From Tychonema litorale BBK16 (lineage in GTDB: Bacteria; Cyanobacteriota; Cyanobacteriia; Cyanobacteriales; Microcoleaceae), in assembly GCF_021648855.1 (NCBI RefSeq), contig NZ_JAKJHX010000073.1, positions 1 to 26,959 of the forward strand: DNA of 26,959 bases, in the 5' to 3' direction. Below, in pieces: positions 17,982-24,397 of this stretch. The position numbers and the translations under genes were made by a program. Position 1 is the stretch's first letter. Every line of letters begins with the position of its first letter. The notes under the pieces are model-generated. The model saw only the letters and a program-made list of their open reading frames with translations. It did no database searches and was not told the DNA's origin.

Positions 17982-18863
17982 TTACTTCAATTTGCGTTTT
18001 GCTGCTAAAATCCCCAATCCGGCTAAAGTACCGAAAATAGTAGTAGGTTCGGGTACTGGTTCAGAAGATTCTTTTGTAAAAGAGCTTTTAATTGCGATCG
18101 CATCATTGGCGCATTCCGCAAAAAAGTGAGCAATATAGTTCCCAGAAGGCATCGCAGATTTATTGAAACTGAATCCGATTGTCTGAGAACCTACGGCCTT
18201 AAACTGACCAAAATTTAGACCGAGGGTGCTTAAAGCTGCTGGTGTTAGAGAACTAATTTCTCCGACTTTTGTGCCACTGGCAATTGAATTCAATACAGTC
18301 CCGGTTCCTGTTTGTTCAAAGTAGGGGTCTGTGGCAGATAAATCCCCCATTGACGAGGTTCCACCTGCTGACTTAACGACATTGTTGAATTGACTTAAAT
18401 TGCTAAAACCAGAGTTGATTTGAGTGACATTTTTAGCAGTTACTTTACTGTAAACACCAGTTGTAGAGACACCTGAGTCATTTCCTTCTGCAAAACGGAT
18501 CCCAAATAAACTGCCGTTTGCGTTGGCTGTGTTAAAATCTTGACCGGAAAAATTGAAGAATAAATCGCCGTAGTTGATGTTGCCTCTTTGGGCGAGTGGA
18601 TCGGCATATCCTGCTAAGCTGAGATTGGAGTTGATGGCAATGAAGGCGGTGTCTGATGTTTCTTTGACGGCGATGCCATAAAACTCAAATTCGCCGCCGC
18701 CAATTTGGGGCCCTGTTACGCCATCGTTGAAAGAGTCGATCGCATAATTCCACCCGTTAGACAGGGTTGCTGCGACTGCTTGTGTTTGGTTGATGGAAGC
18801 TATGGCACAGAAGATCGCCCCTGAGTAAATCCATCTTATGAGAGTTTTAGGAGTTGAATTCAT
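17982..18863 (-). CDS. PEP-CTERM exosortase-dependent surface protein (XDD3/XDD4-like)
   Basis: A 293-residue exported protein. The N-terminal signal peptide is about residues 1-32 (hydrophobic IYSGAIFCAIASI, then AVAA). The C-terminus is a PEP-CTERM sorting tag: PVPEPTT at 270-275, a hydrophobic helix IFGTLAGLGILAA and a basic tail KRKLK. The tag is normally recognised and cut by an exosortase, after which the protein goes to the cell surface or matrix. The body (NGWNYAIDSFNDG, LFFNFSGQDFNTA, FGIRFAEGNDSGV, YIAHFFAECANDAIA) resembles the family I recall as XDD3/XDD4 exosortase-dependent surface proteins; their molecular role is unknown. It is convergent with the giant gene. The upstream 11-bp repeats could be regulatory. 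No exosortase gene lies in this window. Confidence 0.88.
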   Translation of the reverse strand: MNSTPKTLIRWIYSGAIFCAIASINQTQAVAATLSNGWNYAIDSFNDGVTGPQIGGGEFEFYGIAVKETSDTAFIAINSNLSLAGYADPLAQRGNINYGDLFFNFSGQDFNTANANGSLFGIRFAEGNDSGVSTTGVYSKVTAKNVTQINSGFSNLSQFNNVVKSAGGTSSMGDLSATDPYFEQTGTGTVLNSIASGTKVGEISSLTPAALSTLGLNFGQFKAVGSQTIGFSFNKSAMPSGNYIAHFFAECANDAIAIKSSFTKESSEPVPEPTTIFGTLAGLGILAAKRKLK

Positions 18864-18950
18864 ATGTTGTGATTAGCCAATATTTTCTTAATTAATACAA
18901 AATTTAGTTGTATCAACTCTTAGCAAACCACAAACGCTACTTAATTTTAT

Positions 18951-18985
18951 TAAAGTTTTTGTAAAGTTTTTGTAAAGTCTTTAAA
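18951..18985 (-). promoter_or_regulatory. 11-bp spaced direct repeats upstream of the PEP-CTERM gene
   Basis: Read on the minus strand: CTTTACAA-AAA-CTTTACAA-AAA-CTTTAATA, preceded by TTTAAAGA. Three 8-bp units with 3-bp spacers put binding sites on one helix face, the geometry of cyanobacterial PHO boxes, though the units match the consensus CTTAACCT only partly. The array lies about 90 bases upstream of the PEP-CTERM start. Confidence 0.4.
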
Positions 18986-19060
18986 TTCAAAATTATTTAT
19001 TTATCTAGGGTTTTTAGCGATCGGTATAATTTCAACAATATTACTTAAATAAGAATAGAT

Positions 19061-19279
19061 CTACGAGATCATGGCCGAAAGTTCATTGACTATCTTGACT
19101 CGTCCCCTCAAAACAGAACGCAACAGACGGTTAAGGGAGTTTCTGTCTTCGTCTTCGAGGGCTTCATCTAGAATAGCAGCCATCAAACCATAGCGATCGG
19201 CGATGGTTAAACTGCCTGTATCACTGACGGAGGCTAGTATTTCTGAAATGGCACCGGGAATGAGTTGAATGAATAACAT
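19061..19279 (-). CDS. Small cyanobacterial hypothetical protein (72 aa)
   Basis: A 72-residue, mostly helical, soluble protein of unknown function: MLFIQLIPGAISEILASV, then TIADRYGLMAAILDEALEDE, then DRNSLNRLLRSVLRGRVKIV and a short tail. The regular charge pattern and a helix-breaking segment in the middle suggest a compact three- or four-helix domain. I have the impression of similar small conserved cyanobacterial proteins but cannot name a family. There are no Cys, no signal peptide and no membrane segment. It is divergent from nirA (674-base shared region) and lies on the same strand as the PEP-CTERM gene 197 bases downstream. A link to nitrogen control through the shared region is possible but unproven. 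Confidence 0.65.
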   Translation of the reverse strand: MLFIQLIPGAISEILASVSDTGSLTIADRYGLMAAILDEALEDEDRNSLNRLLRSVLRGRVKIVNELSAMIS

Positions 19280-19523
19280 AAGATGTTCCTTGAACTCTAC
19301 ACATATATCATCTCTGGTTATCCCAAAATTGATCGTGATGCTTGTATGCTAAGGAACGTGATATTTTTACATAAACTACGTGATTGTACGCACTTTAACT
19401 CTGTGATGCAAAGGTAGCGGAAACTGCGATCGGCGTCACACAATTATTTTATTTAGTTATTTGTCCAATTCTAAAGATTTATGAGGGTTTTTTGACTGTG
19501 TACGCTTTTTGACCCATTTTTTA

Positions 19524-19536
19524 TGCAAAAACCGCA
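19524..19536 (+). promoter_or_regulatory. Candidate NtcB-type site upstream of nirA
   Basis: TGCA-N5-CGCA matches seven of eight fixed bases of the TGCA-N5-TGCA motif reported for NtcB-regulated nirA promoters of unicellular cyanobacteria. It lies 38 bases upstream of the NtcA site. A chance match is quite possible. Confidence 0.3.
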
Positions 19537-19574
19537 TCGGCACTATCGGAAAGTTGCATAAGCCTAGATATTTT

Positions 19575-19616
19575 GTAAAAATAGCTACTAATATCTACCG
19601 TTAAGAGCTTTACATT
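19575..19616 (+). promoter_or_regulatory. NtcA-activated class II promoter of the nirA-nrt operon
   Basis: GTA-AAAATAGC-TAC at 19575-19588 is an exact GTA-N8-TAC NtcA operator. Exactly 22 bases downstream lies TACATT (19611-19616), which fits the TA-N3-T -10 box. This is the textbook layout of nitrogen-regulated cyanobacterial promoters activated by NtcA with 2-oxoglutarate when ammonium is scarce. Transcription would begin near 19622-19625, about 330 bases before nirA. Confidence 0.93.
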
Positions 19617-19621
19617 AGTTC

Positions 19622-19952
19622 ATAAGCAAAAAACAAAAGTAGCTAGAAACCTAAGCTTGACGATTGGTGACTAAGTAGACGGCGTTTGACGGTCGTAGCG
19701 AGATTAGATTTAGGTGATACCCGAAGTCTAATTCTGTCAGTAAAATCTCAGTGTCTTTAGGCCTGAGAGTGTCAAAACTAAGGGATATCGAAATGCAGCT
19801 ATTAAGTAAGCATACTCATCATCAATTAGATTTGATCCGATCAAGTAACTAGATATACAGTTTTAAATCATTAGACTCACTAAGGTTAACGGAAACGCAT
19901 CTATGCCCCAACTCAATAGCTCCCCAAACAAATCAGCCGTGAGGGTAAACCC
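19622..19952 (+). promoter_or_regulatory. Long structured nirA 5' leader
   Basis: About 330 nt of predicted mRNA leader. Hairpin candidates are AGATTAGATTT (19701-19711) with AAGTCTAATTCT (19724-19735), giving a ~10-bp stem with one bulge and a G-U pair, and TCTCAG (19746-19751) with CTGAGA (19763-19768). Two short ORFs follow. I could not match it to a known riboswitch; it lacks the glutamine-riboswitch core as I remember it. A leader of several hundred nt is also known for nirA of Anabaena. Confidence 0.6.
19793..19852 (+). CDS. Leader ORF 1 in the nirA 5' UTR (19 aa, putative)
   Basis: ATG at 19793 is preceded by AAGGGA at about 8 bases, a good Shine-Dalgarno spacing. It encodes MQLLSKHTHHQLDLIRSSN and stops at TAG 19850-19852. 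The peptide is His-rich in the middle and resembles nothing I know. It lies directly after the leader hairpins, so its translation could sense or report leader folding (inference). Confidence 0.35.
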   Translation: MQLLSKHTHHQLDLIRSSN

Positions 19953-19956
19953 ATGA
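19903..19956 (+). CDS. Leader ORF 2 overlapping the nirA start (17 aa, putative)
   Basis: ATG at 19903 opens MPQLNSSPNKSAVRVNP and stops at TGA 19954-19956, which overlaps the nirA ATG at 19953 as ATGA. The nirA Shine-Dalgarno sequence (GAGG, about 8 bases upstream) lies inside this ORF. ATGA overlaps are typical of translationally coupled genes, but an ORF this short can arise by chance. Confidence 0.3.
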   Translation: MPQLNSSPNKSAVRVNP

Positions 19957-21821
19957 CCCAAACAGTAGAACCCCAAGCCAGTCTCAACAAATTTGAAAAA
20001 CTCAAAGCCGAAAAAGACGGGTTAGCTCTCAAAGCCGAACTTGACAACTTCGCCCAACTCGGCTGGGAAGCAATGGATGCAACAGACCGCGAGCACCGCC
20101 TCAAATGGCTCGGTATCTTCTTTCGGCCTGTGACTCCGGGGAAATTTATGATGCGGCTGCGCTTGCCGAATGGCATCATCACTAGCAATCAAACAAGAAC
20201 TCTGGGGGAAATTGTACAGCGCTATGGAGATGATGGCAGTGCTGACATTACTACTAGACAAAATTTGCAACTGCGTGGGATTCGCATCGAAGACTTGCCA
20301 GATATTTTTCGTCGCCTCAAGGAAGTTGATTTAACTAGCATCCAGTCGGGTATGGACAATGTGCGAAATATTACAGGTTCGCCAGTCGCAGGCTTAGACG
20401 CAGACGAATTGTTCGATACGCGGGAATTGGCTATCGAAGTCCAAGACATGATTACCAATTGTGGCGAAGGTAATCCCGAATTTTCCAATTTACCGAGAAA
20501 GTTCAATATTGCGATCGCAGGTTGTCGCGATAATTCAGTCCACGCTGAAATCAACGATATCGCTTTTGTTCCGGCTTACACTGACGGTAATATTGGCTTT
20601 AATGTTTTAGTCGGCGGTTTCTTTTCTGCTAAACGCTGTGCAGCAGCAATTCCGCTCAATGCTTGGGCAAGTCCTAGCGATGTTGTAGATTTGTGCAAGG
20701 CTATATTAATTGTATATCGCGATCGCGGGCCAAGAGCCAACCGCCAAAAATCACGCCTGATGTGGCTGATTGACGAGTTGGGAATCGAACAATTTCGAGC
20801 CGAAGTCGAACGGGAATTAGGTCGCGCTTTGCTTCCTGCCGCAGCCAAAGATGAAATCATCTGGGACAAACGCGATCACATCGGCATTTACGACCAAAAA
20901 CAATCTGGCTTAAAGTATGTAGGGTTGCACGTTCCTGTCGGCAGGCTTTCCGCTGCGGATTTGTTCGACTTGGCAAGAATCGCCGACGTTTATGGCAGCA
21001 GTGAACTCAGACTGACTGTCGAAGAAAACGTGATTATTCCCAATGTTCCTGAATCGCGGATTGAATCGTTGGTCAAAGAACCTCTGTTGGAGCGTTTTTC
21101 GATCGACCCCGCACCCCTAACACGGGCCTTAGTGTCCTGCACAGGTTCCAACTTTTGCAACTTCGCTCTCATCGAAACAAAAAGTCGTTCTGTGGCAATG
21201 ATTAAGGAACTAGAGGCCGAATTGTCAATACCGAAACCGGTGAGAATTCACTGGACTGGTTGTCCCAATTCTTGCGCCCAACCCCAAGTAGCAGACATCG
21301 GTTTCATGGGGACAAAGGTTCGCAAGAATGGGAAGACTCTCGAAGGTGTTGATATTTATATGGGAGGTACTGTTGGCAAAGATGCTCATTTGGGTACTTG
21401 CGTCCAAAAAAGTATTCCCTGTGAAGACCTCAAACCTATACTGATTCAACTTTTGGTGGATAAGTTCGGGGCTGTTTCCAAGACACCAGGAGATGTAGCT
21501 TCGTTGAATCGTCAATTACTATTGACGGTTGACGACGAAGCGATTTCTGAGCCGAAACCTCAGACATCTACTATCATTTTCGCGCGATCGGGCAAAGAAG
21601 TTGCTTGCAGCGAGGATGAGTTTATCCTTGATGTTGCCGAACGTGCCGGAGTGGAACTGGACAGCGATTGCCGTTCAGGAAACTGCGGCACTTGCAAGCA
21701 GAAACTCCTAGAAGGTGATATCGCCTACGATGGAGAACTAGATGCACTCAAGGACATAGAATCAGGGTTTATTCTAACTTGTAGCGCGCGGGCGATCGGC
21801 AAAGTATCGATCGATGCCTAA
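19953..21821 (+). CDS. nirA: Ferredoxin-nitrite reductase with fused C-terminal [2Fe-2S] ferredoxin domain
   Basis: Reduces nitrite to ammonium with six electrons from ferredoxin, using siroheme and a [4Fe-4S] cluster. Residues about 1-510 are a complete NirA. The cluster/siroheme cysteines are C396 and C402 (CTGSNFC) and C437 and C441 (CPNSC); the usual substrate-side Arg/Lys motifs (TTRQNLQLRGI, NRQKSRLMWL) are present. Stand-alone enzymes end near 510; here a linker (about 515-535) leads to a plant-type [2Fe-2S] ferredoxin domain with C573, C578, C581 and C610 (C-x4-C-x2-C-x28-C), giving 622 residues. A ferredoxin-extended NirA has been described in the filamentous cyanobacterium Plectonema boryanum. 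It is the first gene of the nirA-nrtABCD operon under the NtcA promoter. The start is chosen from the GAGG Shine-Dalgarno sequence and the usual MTQT-like N-terminus. Confidence 0.97.
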   Translation: MTQTVEPQASLNKFEKLKAEKDGLALKAELDNFAQLGWEAMDATDREHRLKWLGIFFRPVTPGKFMMRLRLPNGIITSNQTRTLGEIVQRYGDDGSADITTRQNLQLRGIRIEDLPDIFRRLKEVDLTSIQSGMDNVRNITGSPVAGLDADELFDTRELAIEVQDMITNCGEGNPEFSNLPRKFNIAIAGCRDNSVHAEINDIAFVPAYTDGNIGFNVLVGGFFSAKRCAAAIPLNAWASPSDVVDLCKAILIVYRDRGPRANRQKSRLMWLIDELGIEQFRAEVERELGRALLPAAAKDEIIWDKRDHIGIYDQKQSGLKYVGLHVPVGRLSAADLFDLARIADVYGSSELRLTVEENVIIPNVPESRIESLVKEPLLERFSIDPAPLTRALVSCTGSNFCNFALIETKSRSVAMIKELEAELSIPKPVRIHWTGCPNSCAQPQVADIGFMGTKVRKNGKTLEGVDIYMGGTVGKDAHLGTCVQKSIPCEDLKPILIQLLVDKFGAVSKTPGDVASLNRQLLLTVDDEAISEPKPQTSTIIFARSGKEVACSEDEFILDVAERAGVELDSDCRSGNCGTCKQKLLEGDIAYDGELDALKDIESGFILTCSARAIGKVSIDA

Positions 21822-21869
21822 TTACACAATTCTCAAATAATCTCAAAGTACACTAAGAATTCAAGACAC

Positions 21870-23198
21870 ATGAGCAACCTTTCCAGAAGAAAATTCATCA
21901 TCGCCGCCGGAACCACAGCAGCCGGCACTCTCCTAGCCCACGGTTGCAGTTCCGGTTCCAGCAATACTAGCAGCAGTCCTAGCCCAGGCGCTTCCCCTTC
22001 CTCTGCCACTCCCTCACCTGCGGTCAGTATCAACCCCGCTGATGCCCCCGAAGTTGCCACCGTCAAACTAGGATTCATCGCTCTAACTGACTCAGCACCC
22101 TTAATCATTGCTCAAGAAAAAGGGCTATTTGCCAAGTACGGCATGACAGATGTACAAGTTAACAAACAAGCATCTTGGCCAGTTACACGCGACAACTTAG
22201 AACTCGGTTCTGATAAAGGTGGGATTGATGGAGCCCACATTTTATCCCCCATGGCTTACCAAATGACATTAGGCACTATTACCAAAGGTAATCAGCCAGT
22301 GCCAATGAACATTTTGGCTCGCTTAAATACTAATGGTCAAGCAATTTCCATCAGCAAAAAATACCTAGATTTAAAAGTAGGTACTGACAGCAAACCCCTC
22401 AAAGAAGCCTTGGCCCAACAAAAAATTGCCATCACCTTTCCCGGTGGTACCCACGACTTGTGGATGCGCTATTGGTTAGCAGCCGGTGGTATCAACCCAG
22501 ACACAGATGTTGCCGTAATTCCCGTGCCACCACCTCAAATGGTAGCTAACATGAAATCCGGCAGTATGGAAGCATTTTGTGTAGGTGAACCTTGGAATGC
22601 CCAACTGGTTACTCAAAAGGTCGGATACACTGCCTTAGTAACCGGAGAACTGTGGAAAGACCACCCAGAAAAAGCCTTGACTTTAAGAGCAGATTGGGTC
22701 ACAAAAAATCCTAAAGCTGCTAAAGCAATTACAATGGCTGTTCTGGAAGCCCAGCAGTGGTGCGATAAGCCAGAAAACAAAGACGAAATGTGTCAAATCA
22801 TTTCCCAAGATAAGTGGTTGAAAGTACCAATGGCAGACATTATTGGTCGCATGAAAGGAGAAATTGACTACGGTACTGGTCGTACAGAAGCCGCCAGTTT
22901 AGTAGCGATGAAATTCTGGGCAGATAATGCTTCTTATCCCTATAAAAGCCACGATGCTTGGTTCATCACCGAAAATATTCGTTGGGGTTATATGCCGGCA
23001 ACTACCGACATCAAAGGCACGGTTGATAAAGTCAATCGCGAGGATATTTGGAAGGCAGCAGCGACAGCAATTGGTGTTCCCGCCGCTCAAATTCCGGCGA
23101 CAACTTCTCGCGGTATCGAAACTTTCTTTGATGGCGTGAAGTTTGATCCTGATAAACCCGAAGAATACTTGAAGGGTCTGGCAATTAAGAAGGCATAA
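21870..23198 (+). CDS. nrtA: Nitrate/nitrite ABC transporter substrate-binding lipoprotein
   Basis: A periplasmic nitrate/nitrite receptor for NrtB-NrtC-NrtD, 442 residues. The N-terminus has a twin-arginine-like leader (SRRKFIIAAGTTAAG) and a degenerate lipobox ending at C26 (LLAHGC), followed by a Ser/Pro/Ala-rich tether (about 28-55), so it is probably lipid-anchored. The NrtA/TauA-like binding domain runs from about 62 (VKLGFIALTDSAPLIIAQEKG). By analogy with the solved Synechocystis NrtA, the nitrate pocket should use W103, Q157, H195, G239 and K268, all present here in ASWPV, NGQAI, GGTHDLW, CVGEPW and PEKAL. It follows nirA by 48 bases. A repeat and hairpin after the stop separate it from nrtB, as suits a protein needed in excess over the permease. 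Confidence 0.97.
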   Translation: MSNLSRRKFIIAAGTTAAGTLLAHGCSSGSSNTSSSPSPGASPSSATPSPAVSINPADAPEVATVKLGFIALTDSAPLIIAQEKGLFAKYGMTDVQVNKQASWPVTRDNLELGSDKGGIDGAHILSPMAYQMTLGTITKGNQPVPMNILARLNTNGQAISISKKYLDLKVGTDSKPLKEALAQQKIAITFPGGTHDLWMRYWLAAGGINPDTDVAVIPVPPPQMVANMKSGSMEAFCVGEPWNAQLVTQKVGYTALVTGELWKDHPEKALTLRADWVTKNPKAAKAITMAVLEAQQWCDKPENKDEMCQIISQDKWLKVPMADIIGRMKGEIDYGTGRTEAASLVAMKFWADNASYPYKSHDAWFITENIRWGYMPATTDIKGTVDKVNREDIWKAAATAIGVPAAQIPATTSRGIETFFDGVKFDPDKPEEYLKGLAIKKA

Positions 23199-23244
23199 TT
23201 AGTTAACAGTTAACAGTTAACTGTTCAAAAAATCTTAAATCTAG

Positions 23245-23276
23245 TGGAGTTGGGTTGCTTAACTCAACCCACTCCA
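23245..23276 (+). terminator. Hairpin in the nrtA-nrtB spacer
   Basis: TGGAGTTGGGTTG pairs with CAACCCACTCCA across a 7-base loop, with one bulged T. No T-run follows, so it is more likely an mRNA 3' end stabiliser or partial attenuator than a full terminator. It is preceded by overlapping GTTAACA repeats at 23203-23224. Confidence 0.55.
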
Positions 23277-23343
23277 AGCAACAGGGTTCTCAATTCTAAG
23301 TATCTACAAATAATCAATTATTCACTATACAGCAAACAGACAA

Positions 23344-24213
23344 ATGGCAACCAATCTCTCTGTTTCTAAGAGCAAAAATCCTGTAGATTACATCCTGAAT
23401 CTGGTTCAGAAAAATCGTAAAAAGATCATCCGTCCGCTAGTCGCAATTACAGTTCTGCTCATAGTTTGGCAAATCCTCTGCCATAGTCCAGAGTCCACTT
23501 TACCGGGACCAATCAAAGCCGTTCAAGAAAGCTGGGAGTTGATTGTCAATCCGTTCTTTGACAGAGGCGGCACTGACAAAGGCTTATTTTGGCAACTTGC
23601 TGCTAGCTTGCAGCGTGTGGCGATCGGCTTTACTCTAGCAGCAGTGCTTGGCATTGGTTTAGGGATATTAATCGGCACAAACTCTTTAATGTTCGATGCT
23701 TTAGACCCGCTGTTTCAAGTATTCAGAACTATCCCACCACTGGCTTGGCTACCGATCGCACTAGCAGTATTTCAACAGTTCAATCCCTTTGAAGGGCTGG
23801 GGATGAAAGCTAACGAAGTTTCGGCACTTTTCGTAATCTTGATTACAGCAATCTGGCCGATTCTAATTAACACGACAGTAGGCGTTCAACAAATACCCCA
23901 AGATTACAGAAACGTCGCCCGTGTATTGCGCCTCCCGAACCAAAAATACTTCTGGAAAATCCTACTTCCTTCTTCAGTTCCTTACATTTTCACAGGCTTG
24001 AGAATTGGTATTGGTTTATCTTGGCTGGCAATTGTAGCTGCGGAAATGTTAGTCGGTGGCGTTGGTATCGGCTTCTTCATCTGGGATTCTTACAACAGTT
24101 CTAGACTCAGCGCGGTGATTCTGGCTGTGGTTTATGTAGGGATTGTTGGTTTGATTCTCGACAGACTTGTCGGTTTCGTCGCCTCCAAAGTTGTTCCTGA
24201 AGAACAGAAATAG
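23344..24213 (+). CDS. nrtB: Nitrate/nitrite ABC transporter permease
   Basis: The inner-membrane channel subunit of the nitrate/nitrite importer, 289 residues. About six hydrophobic helices are visible (about 29-46, 92-112, 128-145, 158-177, 213-236, 256-275). The cytoplasmic EAA-type coupling loop that docks on the ATPases lies at about 187-210 (DYRNVARVLRLPNQKYFWKI, then LLPSSVPYIFTG). It belongs to the BPD_transp_1 / TauC-SsuC-NrtB type. The proline-rich segment FRTIPPLAWLPIALA and the motif SWLAIVAAEMLVG are typical of NrtB. It probably acts as a homodimer with the NrtC-NrtD ATPase pair. There is no clear Shine-Dalgarno sequence, common in cyanobacteria. It lies 145 bases after nrtA and 184 bases before nrtC. 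Confidence 0.97.
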   Translation: MATNLSVSKSKNPVDYILNLVQKNRKKIIRPLVAITVLLIVWQILCHSPESTLPGPIKAVQESWELIVNPFFDRGGTDKGLFWQLAASLQRVAIGFTLAAVLGIGLGILIGTNSLMFDALDPLFQVFRTIPPLAWLPIALAVFQQFNPFEGLGMKANEVSALFVILITAIWPILINTTVGVQQIPQDYRNVARVLRLPNQKYFWKILLPSSVPYIFTGLRIGIGLSWLAIVAAEMLVGGVGIGFFIWDSYNSSRLSAVILAVVYVGIVGLILDRLVGFVASKVVPEEQK

Positions 24214-24219
24214 AATTTG

Positions 24220-24345
24220 GGAATGGGGAATTGGGCATCGGGTATCGGGAATCGGTAATCGGTAATCGGTAAGAAAACTAACAAATTACCAATTCGCAAT
24301 TCGCAATTCGCAATTCCCAATTCCCAATTTCCAATTCCCAGTTAC
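24220..24345. repeat. Heptanucleotide repeats in the nrtB-nrtC spacer
   Basis: GGGAATG/GGGTATC-type units and ATCGGTA repeated three times (to about 24272) are followed by CAATTCG three times and CAATTCC variants (about 24289-24340). The first half (GGGAATTGGG-like) is roughly complementary to the second (CCCAATTCCC-like), so the transcript could fold into a long imperfect hairpin within the operon. Confidence 0.8.
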
Positions 24346-24397
24346 CAATTAATTATTAGCATCTACTAAGTTAAGTAAAAACTACCCTAAAATAATC

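Noticed and set aside
17875..18129. 84-residue plus-strand ORF
   Set aside because: It begins in the duplicated palindromic element and continues antisense to the PEP-CTERM gene.
5700..19300. Genomic island or transposon carrying the surface-protein genes
   Set aside because: No integrase, transposase, tRNA junction or target duplication is visible, and HIP1 sites occur throughout.
19381..19510. Additional NtcA sites (GTACGCACTTTAAC, GTACGCTTTTTGAC)
   Set aside because: Only the GTA half is kept; the right half is AAC or GAC and no -10 box sits at the required distance.
19640..19790. Known riboswitch (glutamine, cobalamin) in the nirA leader
   Set aside because: The conserved cores I remember for these classes are not present; only generic stems can be seen.
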